Of a stretch of DNA of 51,289 nt, positions 1-10,728 are shown in pieces. The DNA is from JAWLGW01 sp964569055 (GTDB lineage: Bacteria > Planctomycetota > J058): contig CAZMSZ010000005.1 in the NCBI GenBank assembly GCA_964569055.1, positions 1 to 51,289 on the forward strand, in the 5' to 3' direction. The position numbers and the translations under genes were made by a program. Under the pieces are notes generated by a model. The model worked only from the letters and a program-made list of their open reading frames with translations. It was not told the DNA's origin and did not search any database. How positions within the stretch are numbered: the stretch's first letter is position 1; each line of letters opens with the position of its first letter.

Positions 1-2199
1 GGAACCCCCGCTGCCACGCCCGCGACCGGACCGGGCGGCGGCGGCGGCGGCGGCGGTCACGTCGGCGCCGGCACCGGCGCAGCCGGCGGTGCGGGCGGCT
101 TTGGCGGCGGCGGCGGCGGCGGCGGAGCTGGCGGCGGCGGGGCTGGCGGCTTCGGCGGCGGCGGCGGCGGCGGCAACGGCGTCGGCGGTCTGTTCGGCGG
201 CGACGGGAACGACGTCAACGGCGGGGTCGGCGGCGGCGGCGCGGGCCTCGGCGGCGGGGTGTTCCTGAACGGCGGCACGCTCGAGGCGACGAACTGCACG
301 TTCATGAGCTGCACGGCTGTCCGGGGCTCGGCCCCGACGATCCAGGGCGTCCCCGGGAACCGGGGTCAGGGCCGGGGCGGCGCGATCTTCCAGCGCAACG
401 GGTCGCTCACGCTCATGCACTGCACGATCGCGTCGAACACGGCCTCGACGGCGGCTGGCGGCGTGGGCGTGGTGGCGGACGGCGCCACCGCGACGGTCTC
501 GATCCGCAACACGATCATCGCCAGCACCAGCGGCACGGCGCTCGTGGGCACGACGAACGACGGCGGGACGATCAGCGACTCGGGCGGCGGGAACGTGATC
601 ACCAGCCAGGCGGGCTTCTCGCCCGTGCCGACGGTCTCGACCGACGACCCGCTGCTGGACCTCGCTGCGCCCGACGGCCCGACGGCGACGTTGTCTCCTC
701 AGTTCGGGAGCCCCGCGATCAACGCCGCCGACGCGACGGTCCAGGCGAACGCCCCGCCCGCCGGGCCGGGTGGGGTCGACCAGCGCGGTCGGCCCCGCCG
801 CAGCGGCTTCTCGGACGTGGGCGCGTTCGAGGCGCAGGTCGACCTGATCGTGGCCGAGTCGGGCGGCGGGCAGTCGGTCCTGGTCAGCACGCCCTTCGCG
901 GACCCGATCGTGCTGCGGGCGGACGACGCCAACGGAAACGCCCTCGCCGGGGCGGCGCTCACGATCGCGCCGCCGGCCACCGGCGCCAGCGCGACCTTCT
1001 CCTCGACGACCCCCACCACCGGCGCGGGCGGGACGGCCCAGGTCACCGCCACGGCGAACGCTACGGCCGGGGGCCCGTACACGGTGGACGTCACGTCCGG
1101 GGCGGGCGCGGGCGTGTTCCAGCTCACGAACACGGCCCCACCGCCGGCCGCGATCGTGCTCGTGAGCGGCGGTAGCCAGAGCGCCGAGGTCGGGACGGCG
1201 TTCGCGCAGCCGATCGTGCTGCGGGTCGACGACGCGGGGGGGAACCCCCTCGAGGACGTCACGCTCACGATCACGCCGCCCGCGAGCGGCACGAGCGCCA
1301 CCTTCCCGGCCACCGTCCAGACGGACGTGGACGGCCTGGCGTCCCTCACGCCCACCGCGAACGCGGTGGTGGGCGGCCCCTACACCGTGAACGTGAGCGC
1401 CGGCGGCGGGACCGTCACGGGCTCGTTCGAGCTCACGAACACGGCCCCGCCGCCAGCCGCGATCGTGCTCGTGAGCGGCGGAGGCCAGAGCGCCGCGGTG
1501 GGGGAGGCGTTCGCGCAGCCGATCGTGCTGCGGGTCGACGACGCGGGGGGGAACCCCCTCGAGGACGTCACGATCACGATCACGCCGCCCGCGAGCGGCG
1601 CGAGCGCCACCTTCCCGGCCACCGTCCAGACGGACGTGGACGGCCTGGCCTCGCTCACGCCGACGGCGAACACGGCAGCGGGCGGCCCCTACACCGTGAA
1701 CGTGAGCGCCAGCGGCGGGAGTGTCACCGGCGCGTTCGAGCTCACGAACACGGCAGGTGCGCCGGCGTCGGTCGTGGTCGTGAGCGGCAACAACCAGAGC
1801 ATACGCGGGGGGGTCGGGCAGTTCGACGATCCGATCGTGATCGCGGTGCTCGACGCCCACGGGAACCGGCTCCCCAACGTCACGGTCACGCTCTCGAGCT
1901 CGAGCGGATGGGTGGACGTCTCCCCGTCGACCACGAGCACGAACGCGAACGGAGAGTGCTCGTTCCTCGTCGAGGCGCCCCAGCAACCGCCCGCGAACAC
2001 CGTCGTCGAGCTGACCGCTTCCGCCGCGGGCGTCTCGGGCGGCGAGCGCGTCACCCTCACCGTCACGCGGTCTGCGAGGTTCTCGACCAACGGCGGCTGC
2101 GCGATCGCCCCTGGGTCGGCTCCGCCGACCCGCCTCGTGCCGGTCGCGCTGCTCCTCGCGCTCCTGCTCGCCCTCGGCCGCGCGCGGCGAACGGCGTAG
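1..2199 (+). CDS. Gly-rich surface protein with Ig-like repeats and C-terminal sorting tail (5' partial)
   Basis: The reading frame is open from base 1, so the N-terminus lies outside the window. The first ~80 residues are a Gly-rich stretch (runs of GGC codons) with scattered Phe, Ala and Asn. A right-handed beta-helix-like segment follows, ending near nt 840 with a 'VGAFEAQ' motif of the kind that closes choice-of-anchor Q domains. Four Ig/Big-like repeats of ~103 residues come next (nt ~838-2080); the second and third are almost identical in protein and DNA. The end is a sorting-type tail: Gly-Gly-Cys-Ala-Ile, a hydrophobic stretch and an Arg cluster (GRARRTA). I infer an exported, surface-anchored protein. 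No catalytic motif is visible. The first in-frame ATG is at 259, but the Gly-rich frame upstream is clearly coding in style. Confidence 0.8.
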   Translation, partial: GTPAATPATGPGGGGGGGGHVGAGTGAAGGAGGFGGGGGGGGAGGGGAGGFGGGGGGGNGVGGLFGGDGNDVNGGVGGGGAGLGGGVFLNGGTLEATNCTFMSCTAVRGSAPTIQGVPGNRGQGRGGAIFQRNGSLTLMHCTIASNTASTAAGGVGVVADGATATVSIRNTIIASTSGTALVGTTNDGGTISDSGGGNVITSQAGFSPVPTVSTDDPLLDLAAPDGPTATLSPQFGSPAINAADATVQANAPPAGPGGVDQRGRPRRSGFSDVGAFEAQVDLIVAESGGGQSVLVSTPFADPIVLRADDANGNALAGAALTIAPPATGASATFSSTTPTTGAGGTAQVTATANATAGGPYTVDVTSGAGAGVFQLTNTAPPPAAIVLVSGGSQSAEVGTAFAQPIVLRVDDAGGNPLEDVTLTITPPASGTSATFPATVQTDVDGLASLTPTANAVVGGPYTVNVSAGGGTVTGSFELTNTAPPPAAIVLVSGGGQSAAVGEAFAQPIVLRVDDAGGNPLEDVTITITPPASGASATFPATVQTDVDGLASLTPTANTAAGGPYTVNVSASGGSVTGAFELTNTAGAPASVVVVSGNNQSIRGGVGQFDDPIVIAVLDAHGNRLPNVTVTLSSSSGWVDVSPSTTSTNANGECSFLVEAPQQPPANTVVELTASAAGVSGGERVTLTVTRSARFSTNGGCAIAPGSAPPTRLVPVALLLALLLALGRARRTA
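1150..1764 (+). repeat. Near-identical tandem 309-nt repeats encoding Ig-like domains
   Basis: Two adjacent units (about 1150-1455 and 1459-1764) begin with the same gcgatcgtgctcgtgagcgg and share most of their sequence, including the blocks encoding AQPIVLRVDDAGGNPLEDVT and TVQTDVDGLASLTPTAN. The phase is 309 nt (103 codons). Flanking units at ~838 and ~1765 are more diverged. The near-identity suggests recent duplication or gene conversion. Confidence 0.8.
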
Positions 2200-2211
2200 C
2201 CCGGACGACCG

Positions 2212-2237
2212 CCCGGGGCGGCGCGAGCCGCCCCGGG
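2212..2237 (+). terminator. Perfect hairpin after the first gene
   Basis: An 11-bp perfect inverted repeat (CCCGGGGCGGC, loop GCGA, GCCGCCCCGGG) lies 13 nt after the stop at 2199. A second small hairpin (AGCCGCC-GA-GGCGGCT) follows at about 2248-2263. There is no T-run, as is usual in very GC-rich genomes. It is probably a terminator; the rest of 2264-2399 shows nothing else I can name. Confidence 0.5.
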
Positions 2238-2399
2238 TCGAGTCGCGAGCCGCCGAGGCGGCTGGGTGCCAACGGAGTTGCCGCTCGGGCCACCAATTCC
2301 GGGTGAGGCAGCGGCTCGCGCGGGCGTAAACGAATCACGACGCGGGCTTGCGGCCGTGGGCCCGCGCCTTGCAGAAGGCGCGCACCACTCCACCCCCGG

Positions 2400-4532
2400 A
2401 TGGTGCCCATGCTGCTCCTCTCCCGCCGCGGCGCTCGCGCCGCGCTCGCCCTGACCCTGGCCGCGCTGATCGGGTGCGGCGGCTCCTCCCCCTCCTCCGC
2501 CGCGCGGAGCGCCTCCACCGGCGCGCCCGTGACCTCGGGCGCGAGCGGAAGCCCCGGCGCGCCGGGCTCGCTCGGGGCGAACGGCGCGCCCAGCTCGCTC
2601 ACCCCGGCGCGGCTCGAGGACGTCGTCACCACGCGCCTGGTGATCCAGGGGAGCGGGTTCACGTCCCCCGCCCACGTCGAGCTGGCCTCGGGGCTGGTGG
2701 TGATCGGGCTCGAGGCGCACGACGTCACCCCGACCGAGCTCGCGGTCTACGTCCCGCCGCTGTTCGCGGGGACGTTCCAGGTCCGGGTGGGGCGAGGCGG
2801 GATCGCCGACTACGTCCCGGGCGCCCTCGAGCTGGCCGGCGCGCCGACGCTCGACTTCGAGGTCCGGCAGGTCGCCCCCGCGAACCCCGGGCTCAATCAC
2901 CAGCTCCTCTACCCGCGCGCCGAGCACCAGGCGGTGGCGTTGCCGGGCGGCTCGGTCCTGATCGTCGGCGGCTGCGACCCGCAGGGCCGCGCGCTCGCGC
3001 CGGTCGAGCGCTACGAGCCGGCGACGGGCGTCACGACCGTGCTGAGGCCGCTGTGGGAGCCGCGCGTCGAGCACCAGGCGCTGCTGCTCGACTCGGGCGA
3101 AGTGCTCGTGGCCGGCGGGAGGTACGCCCCGGCCAACGCCTCGGCCCGCCCGAACATCCCGCTGTACTGCGAGGTGATCGACGTCGCGACCGGGGCGGCG
3201 CGATCGATCTTCCCGCGGATCGGCTACGCCGGCTTCGCGATCGCGCCGCTCGCGGGCGATCAGGCGCTCGTGGTGGGCGGCTCGTTCCTCCGCCCCGAGG
3301 AGGCCGCGTTCGTGATCGACGCCTCCGCCGGCACCGTCACCCCCGTGCCGCCGCCCGCGACCGAGCGGATCGACGCGGCCGCGGTCCGGCTCGCCTCGGG
3401 CGAGGTGCTGCTGATCGGCGGCGCCGACCGCGCCACGGGCCAGCCGCTCGACACCGTCGAGCGCTTCGACCCGATCTCCCGGACCTGGTCGACGCTCCCG
3501 GCGCGGCTCACCACGCCGCGGGTCGGCGCGCAGGCGCTGGCGGCCACCGGCCTGGTGACCGAGGCCGTGGTGGTGGGCGGGCAAGCCGCCGGCGCGCCGA
3601 TCGAGGCCTTCGGGGCCGGCGCGTTCCAGCCGATCGCCGCGACCGCGCCCGCCACGGCCGACTTCGCGGCCGCCGCGATCGACGTCGGGATCGCCGTGCT
3701 CGAGCCGGCCCTCGGGACGGCTCAGCTGCTGCTCCGCGACGGCCTCGGCCAGGAGGTGCTCCTGACGCCCGACCGCCCGCGCGACCCGCAGAGCGGGACG
3801 GCCCTGGTCGACCTCGGCCAGGGCCGCCTGGCGCTGATCGGCGGCCGCGCCAGCGGGCAGCCCGTCAGCGAGATCGAGGTGATCGACGCCTCGACGGCCC
3901 TCCCCACCAGCCCCGCGCCGCCCGTGACGTGGCCCTCCACCCCGAGCGCCACGCCCACCGCGACCCCGCCGCACGCGGTCGTGCACGGCGTCTCGGTCCC
4001 GATCGACGACACGGTCGCGTTCGTGCTCGACATCTCGGGCTCCATGGCCTGGGGCACGCGCTCGTTCGTGGACGCCACCACCGGTCAGACCCGCACGGGC
4101 GACTGGCTGGAGGCCGCGGTCCACGAGCTGATCCGCGCGATCGACGGCCTCGACCCCAGTGTGCGGTTCAACGTCCACCTGTTCGACTGCGCCGTGCGGA
4201 GCTGGCAGGTCGACGCCGCCTACGCCGACGCCGCGGCGAAGCAGAGCGCGGCGGCCTTCCTCCTCGCCGCCCAGCCGGTGGGCGCGACCGGGACCGGCGT
4301 GGCCGTCGCCGAGGCGCTCGCCGACCCGCGGGTGGGCTCGGTGGTCCTGATCACCGACGGCGCCCCCAACTGCGGCGCGCCGGACATGGCGGGCCACCTG
4401 AGCCTGATCCACCAGGCCAACGCCCAGGGCGCCGCGGTGTTCCCGTTCGGGATCCAGTCCACGGGCGCCTTCGAGCAGTTCCTGGTCGACCTCGCCGCGC
4501 AGACCGGCGGGCGCTACACGTTCGTGCCCTGA
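2400..4532 (+). CDS. Kelch-like/vWA-domain lipoprotein
   Basis: The N-terminus is a lipoprotein signal: Arg residues, a hydrophobic segment and a lipobox-like LIGC (Cys about residue 22). A collagen-like Gly/Ala/Pro/Ser linker and an IPT/TIG-like segment follow (residues ~70-145). Six or so Kelch/galactose-oxidase-type blades come next, recognisable by repeats such as 'GGSVLIVGG', 'GEVLVAGG' and 'GEVLLIGG' before aromatic-rich strands. After a Thr/Pro linker, a vWA domain begins near residue 535 with the MIDAS motif DISGS and later 'VLITDGAPNCG'. I infer an outer-surface metal-dependent adhesion or scaffold protein. The ATG at 2400 is chosen; an in-frame ATG at 2409 is equally possible and no clear Shine-Dalgarno separates them. 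Confidence 0.82.
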   Translation: MVPMLLLSRRGARAALALTLAALIGCGGSSPSSAARSASTGAPVTSGASGSPGAPGSLGANGAPSSLTPARLEDVVTTRLVIQGSGFTSPAHVELASGLVVIGLEAHDVTPTELAVYVPPLFAGTFQVRVGRGGIADYVPGALELAGAPTLDFEVRQVAPANPGLNHQLLYPRAEHQAVALPGGSVLIVGGCDPQGRALAPVERYEPATGVTTVLRPLWEPRVEHQALLLDSGEVLVAGGRYAPANASARPNIPLYCEVIDVATGAARSIFPRIGYAGFAIAPLAGDQALVVGGSFLRPEEAAFVIDASAGTVTPVPPPATERIDAAAVRLASGEVLLIGGADRATGQPLDTVERFDPISRTWSTLPARLTTPRVGAQALAATGLVTEAVVVGGQAAGAPIEAFGAGAFQPIAATAPATADFAAAAIDVGIAVLEPALGTAQLLLRDGLGQEVLLTPDRPRDPQSGTALVDLGQGRLALIGGRASGQPVSEIEVIDASTALPTSPAPPVTWPSTPSATPTATPPHAVVHGVSVPIDDTVAFVLDISGSMAWGTRSFVDATTGQTRTGDWLEAAVHELIRAIDGLDPSVRFNVHLFDCAVRSWQVDAAYADAAAKQSAAAFLLAAQPVGATGTGVAVAEALADPRVGSVVLITDGAPNCGAPDMAGHLSLIHQANAQGAAVFPFGIQSTGAFEQFLVDLAAQTGGRYTFVP

Positions 4533-4537
4533 GCGTC

Positions 4538-4574
4538 CCCGGATCTCGCACGACGGAGTCGTGCGGGATCCGGG
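4538..4574. repeat. REP-like hairpin (CCCGGATC..GATCCGGG with GCACGAC/GTCGTGC core)
   Basis: The nested inverted repeat consists of CCCGGATC, a mismatch, CGCACGAC, loop GGA, CGCACGAC's complement GTCGTGCG, a mismatch and GATCCGGG. It sits 5 nt after the stop at 4532 and may serve as a terminator for that gene. The core plus the ATCCGGGCT tail recur in the element at 19879-19976, which is why I class it as a dispersed REP-type repeat rather than only a terminator. Confidence 0.6.
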
Positions 4575-4653
4575 CTTGCCGGGCCCGCTTGGCGGACGCG
4601 AGCGGCACGTCGGCGTACGCGCGTCTACTCCAAGAGGCTTCGCTCGTGCGCCG

Positions 4654-6480
4654 CTAGATCGCGGCGAACATGGCCGAGCGGTCGGGCGAGGTGGCCTGGG
4701 CGGCGCGCCAGGCGTTCTCGCACAGGACCTGGCTGACGAAGAACCGCGCCGTCTCGACCTTGGCGGCGTAGAAGGCGCGCTCCTCGTCGCCGCCCGCCCA
4801 GCCGGCCCGCTCGGCGCGGTCGGCCGGGGCGCCGGCCTCGGCCAGCCAAGCCTCGGCGATCAGGGCCTGCTGCAGGAGCAGGTAGCCGCCGACCATGTTG
4901 CCGCACAGGGTGAGGAAGGGCGTGGCGCCCAGGGCGGCGCCCACGAAGTCCTTGCTGCCGAGCGCGCCGGCGAGCTGGGTCGCCACGGCGCCGACCTCCT
5001 TGGCGCGGCGGCCGAGCTCGACCAGCTCGGCGTCGAACGCTCCGCCGTGGCTGCCCCCGCTCTGCTCGAGGAAGGCCCCGATCTCGCCGAGCAGCTCCTT
5101 GAGCGCCTCGCCGCGGTCGCCGGCCACCTTGCGGAACAGGAGGTCGATCGCCTGGATCCCGTTGGTCCCCTCGTAGACGCAGGCGATCCGCGCGTCGCGC
5201 ACCAGCTGCTCCACCCCGTACTCGGTGCAGTAGCCGTAGCCGCCGAACACCTGCATGGCGGTCGAGCTGGCCTGGAACCCGACCTCGCTGCCCCAGGCCT
5301 TGCAGATCGGGGTCAGCAGCGCCACCCGCCGGGCGAGGCGCGCCCGCTCCTCGCCCTCGGCGGCGGCCTCCTGGTCGAGGAGCGCGCCGGTCCAGTAGAG
5401 GAGCGCGCGCGCCGCCTCGCTCTGGGCCTTCACGGTCAGCAGCATGCGCCGCACGTCGGGGTGCTCGATGATCGCGACCTTGTCCTGGGTGAGCGACTTG
5501 CCCTTGGCGATCGAGGAGCCCTGGATCCGCTCCTTGGCGTAGCGGAGCGCCAGGCCGTAGGCGGTCGCGGCCAGGGCCTGGCCCTGCTGCCCGACCACGA
5601 CCCGCTCCTCGTTCATGATGTCGAACATGATCGAGATCCCCTGGCGGGGCTCGCCGATCAGGTAGCCCTCGCACCCCCCGTTCTCGCCGAACTTCATGGT
5701 GGTGGTGACCGAGCCGTGGATCCCCATCTTCTCCTCGATCCCGGCGCAGAACACGTCGTTGGGGATCGTGGGGTTGCCCTCGGCGTCGAGCCGCAGCTTG
5801 GGCACGATGAAGATCGAGAGCCCCTTCACGCCCGCCGGGTCGCCCTCGATCCGCGCCAGGACGATGTGCACCACGTTGTCGACCATGTCGTGGTCGCCCG
5901 AGGTGATGAACACCTTCTCGCCCTGGATCCGGTAGCGGTCGCCCTCGATCAGGGTGGCGGTGGTGCGCGAGGCGCCGACGTCCGAGCCCGCGCCGCTCTC
6001 GGTGAGGCACATGGTGCCCTGCCACGTGGCCGAGATCAGCGGCTTGGCCCAGGTCTCCTGCTGCTCGGGGCTGGCGCGCCGCACCAGCATGTTGGCGCAG
6101 GCCCGGGTCAGGCCGGTGTAGTTGTGGAACGCGCAGCACGAGCCGATGATCAGCTCGTCCATGGCGGTCACCAGGCTCTGCGGCAGCCCCTGCCCCCCGA
6201 GCTCCTCGGGGTGCGGCATGCTCCCCCAGCCGTCCTCGCGCCACTGATCGAGCGCGCGCCGGTAGCCGGGCGGGGTGGTCACCGAGCCGTCCTCGTGGCG
6301 CACGCAGCCGACGCGATCGCCCTCGGCGTTGATCGGGGCGAGGAACTCGCTCACGAAGTTGAAGCCCGCCTCGAGGAACTGCTCGAAGGTGTCGCGGTCG
6401 AGCGCGAGGTGCTCCTGCACCCGGAGGTGCTCGAACAGCGTGAAGCGAATGTCGCGCATCTGGAGGGGCGAGTCGGCCAT
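4654..6480 (-). CDS. Acyl-CoA dehydrogenase (long form with C-terminal ACDH domain)
   Basis: This is a 608-residue flavoprotein expected to catalyse alpha,beta-dehydrogenation of acyl-CoA. It has the long architecture with an extra N-terminal helical segment and a C-terminal domain, longer than the ~380-residue classical family. Visible signatures are CLTESGAGSDVGA in the FAD/substrate region (residues ~166-178) and VYEGTNGIQAIDLL near residue 430, which carries the usual catalytic-base Glu. The start is supported by AAGGAG about 5 nt upstream of the ATG. It stands alone on the minus strand, so the pathway partner (electron-transfer flavoprotein, thiolase) is not visible here. The exact acyl specificity cannot be read from the sequence. 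Confidence 0.9.
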   Translation of the reverse strand: MADSPLQMRDIRFTLFEHLRVQEHLALDRDTFEQFLEAGFNFVSEFLAPINAEGDRVGCVRHEDGSVTTPPGYRRALDQWREDGWGSMPHPEELGGQGLPQSLVTAMDELIIGSCCAFHNYTGLTRACANMLVRRASPEQQETWAKPLISATWQGTMCLTESGAGSDVGASRTTATLIEGDRYRIQGEKVFITSGDHDMVDNVVHIVLARIEGDPAGVKGLSIFIVPKLRLDAEGNPTIPNDVFCAGIEEKMGIHGSVTTTMKFGENGGCEGYLIGEPRQGISIMFDIMNEERVVVGQQGQALAATAYGLALRYAKERIQGSSIAKGKSLTQDKVAIIEHPDVRRMLLTVKAQSEAARALLYWTGALLDQEAAAEGEERARLARRVALLTPICKAWGSEVGFQASSTAMQVFGGYGYCTEYGVEQLVRDARIACVYEGTNGIQAIDLLFRKVAGDRGEALKELLGEIGAFLEQSGGSHGGAFDAELVELGRRAKEVGAVATQLAGALGSKDFVGAALGATPFLTLCGNMVGGYLLLQQALIAEAWLAEAGAPADRAERAGWAGGDEERAFYAAKVETARFFVSQVLCENAWRAAQATSPDRSAMFAAI

Positions 6481-6578
6481 GGGGGCGCTCCTTCGGGGCT
6501 CGTCCGAGCGTGAGGGGCCGAGGTTAACCCGGGGGTGGCCGGGGCGGGAGCGCGGGAGCCCCGCTAAGATCGGGCTCC

Positions 6579-7319
6579 ATGGTCCTGTTCGTCCTCGAGC
6601 TGCTCGACCTCCTCGCCCTCGGCTGGTTGTTCCACCACCAGCGCGAGGAGGACCGCCGCCGGACCTACCGCAAGGAGGAGGTCCGGCGCGTCCTCGGCCG
6701 CCTGGCCGACTCGCTCGGCGGGGTCCACCTCAAGCCCTGGTTCCGCAAGCCGCGCGTGTTCGGCCACCACGAGGGGCGCGAGGTCGAGCTGATCTGGCTG
6801 GGCGCTGGCAAGGTCGAGGTGCGCTGCCGCGCGCGCCCCGAGCGCGCGCTCTCGGTCCGCCGCTGGCTGGGCTTGCTCGGCCGACCCGCGCGGGTCACCA
6901 CGCCCGGCGAATCCGACGAGCTGCGCGCCTGGGCCCTGCAGCTGACCGAGCGGTTCTGGGTGCAGCGGCTCGACGTCGCGGGCGGCGCGCTGGTCGCGCG
7001 GGCCGTCGTCGGCCTCGACGTGCTGCGCCTGCGCGCCCTGGCGGTCTCCATGGTCGAGCTCGCCTGGAGCGAGCCCGCCGCCTCGGCGGACGCCCCACCC
7101 GTGCGGGTCGCCTCGCGCGCCGACGCCGCCCCGAGCGCCACGGCCGAGCCGGCCCTGCGCTGCCCCTACTGCCACGACGAGCTCGGCCCCGCGGCCCCCG
7201 TCGTCCACTGCGCCGCCTGCGACGCCCCGCACCACCCGACCTGCTTCGAGGAGGGCGAGGGCTGCTCGATCGCGGGCTGCCAGGAGCGCAAGGCCCGCGG
7301 CCGCCGCGCGCGGGCGTGA
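6579..7319 (+). CDS. Membrane-anchored protein with C-terminal prokaryotic RING-type zinc finger
   Basis: Residues 1-19 form a hydrophobic N-terminal anchor, followed by a very basic/acidic helix and a ~130-residue domain I do not recognise. The C-terminus (residues ~190-232) has the Cys/His series CPYCHDEL, HCAACDAPHHPTCF and C..GC. This matches the layout of the prokaryotic RING finger family 1 zinc domains, which are common in planctomycetes. Two zinc ions could be held in a cross-brace, but no ubiquitin-like partner is evident next door. The function is unknown; a protein-interaction or membrane-associated regulatory role is inference. It is divergent from the acyl-CoA dehydrogenase (98-nt gap). 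Confidence 0.7.
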   Translation: MVLFVLELLDLLALGWLFHHQREEDRRRTYRKEEVRRVLGRLADSLGGVHLKPWFRKPRVFGHHEGREVELIWLGAGKVEVRCRARPERALSVRRWLGLLGRPARVTTPGESDELRAWALQLTERFWVQRLDVAGGALVARAVVGLDVLRLRALAVSMVELAWSEPAASADAPPVRVASRADAAPSATAEPALRCPYCHDELGPAAPVVHCAACDAPHHPTCFEEGEGCSIAGCQERKARGRRARA

Positions 7320-7332
7320 AGGACGCGGCGGG

Positions 7333-7968
7333 TCAGGCGGCGGGAGGCGCGACGAGCACGGCGGCGCCGCCGCGCTTGCTCTCGATCACGAATGGCCCCG
7401 CTCCGCGCGCCCCGTGCACGAACACGCGTTGCGGACTGCGCATCGTGAGCCACGCGCCAAAGAATCGGTTGAGCGCGAACCGCTCGGGCCGCCAGTCGAC
7501 CTCGCTCCCGCGCACCGGGAGCAGGTGAACCCAGTAGCGCCCGTGGCCCGCGAAGCGCTCTTCGTGGACGATCGCATCCATGGGCAGCGCTCGCCCCGCA
7601 CCGAGCAGCGCGACGAGACGCGGCCAGCGGCGCACCACGCGCACGGACCAACGGCCGATCACGAGCGTACAAGCGAGCCCTCCGAACAAGAACGGCGCCG
7701 CGAACACCAGCATCAGCGGGCTCTTGTCGTCTTCACCGAAGAGGGCCCCGAAGGCGACCAGGAGACCCACCGCGCAGAACGCCAGCCCGGGGAGGAGCAG
7801 CAGCACCCCCAACAGCGTGTCCACCGCCAACTGCGCGTAGACGAGCAGGCGCACCCCGCCGCCGAGCCGCCGCGCGACCTCGCCGGCGGCGTTCGGAGCC
7901 GCGCCGGCCGCGTCCGCGGGTTCGGGTTTCGCCGTGCCCGAGGGCGCCCTGCGACGGCGCCTTCGCAC
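7333..7968 (-). CDS. Small two-helix membrane protein, unknown function
   Basis: This 211-residue protein has an Arg-rich, disordered N-terminus and two hydrophobic segments (about residues 40-75 and 85-110) separated by a short acidic loop (GEDDKSP). A soluble C-terminal half follows. That half contains DAIVHEERFAGHGRYWVHLL and a later strand-rich stretch, suggesting a small beta domain facing one side of the membrane. Its start lies 1 nt after the stop of the sigma-54 regulator, so the two are probably co-transcribed. I do not recognise the family. Confidence 0.6.
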   Translation of the reverse strand: MRRRRRRAPSGTAKPEPADAAGAAPNAAGEVARRLGGGVRLLVYAQLAVDTLLGVLLLLPGLAFCAVGLLVAFGALFGEDDKSPLMLVFAAPFLFGGLACTLVIGRWSVRVVRRWPRLVALLGAGRALPMDAIVHEERFAGHGRYWVHLLPVRGSEVDWRPERFALNRFFGAWLTMRSPQRVFVHGARGAGPFVIESKRGGAAVLVAPPAA

Positions 7969-7969
7969 G

Positions 7970-10267
<2,298 letters not shown>

Positions 10268-10304
10268 CTTCGTCGCTCCCGCCCGGAGGCCCGAGACCCT
10301 TGAG

Positions 10305-10333
10305 AGTATAGGAATTGCGCCGCGCTCGCACGA
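10305..10333 (-). promoter_or_regulatory. Putative promoter for the sigma-54 regulator gene
   Basis: On the minus strand a TATACT hexamer (10310-10305) stands out as an AT-rich island in GC-rich surroundings. The -35 position (TCGTGC, 10333-10328, 17-nt spacer) is weak. The implied start of transcription, ~10298, lies about 30 nt before the GTG at 10267 and inside the longer ORF, which argues against the ATG at 10375. Confidence 0.4.
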
Positions 10334-10413
10334 CCCCGCCCCGGGCTGGTTGCAGGAGCGGCCCGACCCTGCCACGCTAATCCTAGAGTCCGACGAATTT
10401 GGGTGAGGTCCCC

Positions 10414-10725
10414 ATGAGCGCCTCGAGCTTCGAGGTCCTGCTGCAGTCGTTCCCGAGCATGGCCGGCGCCCTGCAGGGACTGGCCGACCCGTCGAGCGCG
10501 GCGATCCCCGCCGGCGCGGGCCTGCTCCTGGTGCTCGCCGCCGCGGCGGCCCTGCGCGGCCGGGCCGCGCCCGTCTCCCCCGCCGCCGCCACCCCGCTGC
10601 CCTCGGCCGCGCTCGGCGACGCGGCCCCGGCCGCGAGCCCCGCCATGGAGCTGGCCGTGGGGGCGACGGAGGGCGCGGGCGCCGCCGCGCTGCTCGGGCT
10701 CACCACCGCGGGCGGCGGCGAGTAG
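10414..10725 (+). CDS. 103-aa single-helix membrane protein ending in Gly-Gly-Gly-Glu
   Basis: A good Shine-Dalgarno (GGTGAGG) lies 5-6 nt before ATG 10414; an in-frame TTG at 10399 is less likely. The protein has a short amphipathic N-terminus (SSFEVLLQSFPSMAGALQGL), one membrane helix (about residues 29-49), and a flexible Ala/Pro-rich tail ending TTAGGGE. It is not similar to any family I can name. The stop TAG is immediately followed, in the same frame, by the PafA/Dop-like gene. Pup and its relatives end in Gly-Gly-Gln or Gly-Gly-Glu and are ligated through that terminal residue, so this protein is a candidate modifier or substrate of the neighbour. That is inference from position and C-terminus only. 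Unlike Pup, it is neither coiled-coil nor acidic. Confidence 0.65.
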   Translation: MSASSFEVLLQSFPSMAGALQGLADPSSAAIPAGAGLLLVLAAAAALRGRAAPVSPAAATPLPSAALGDAAPAASPAMELAVGATEGAGAAALLGLTTAGGGE

Positions 10726-10728
10726 CGG

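Noticed and set aside
40..180. GGC-rich tract as a regulatory or unstable microsatellite
   Set aside because: It is in frame, broken by other codons, and encodes the Gly-rich part of a surface protein; no reason to treat it as a separate element.
1689..4412. 907-aa minus-strand open frame over the first two + genes
   Set aside because: It is Arg/Gly/Ala-rich shadow sequence without domains. Such long antisense frames are expected at this G+C content, and the + frames have clear signal peptides, repeats and motifs.
4561..6513. 650-aa plus-strand frame opposite the acyl-CoA dehydrogenase
   Set aside because: It is the antisense shadow of a gene with full family motifs on the minus strand.
10268..10375. 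36-residue N-terminal extension of the sigma-54 regulator from ATG 10375
   Set aside because: The TATACT promoter-like box lies inside it and GTG 10267 has a better ribosome-binding site.
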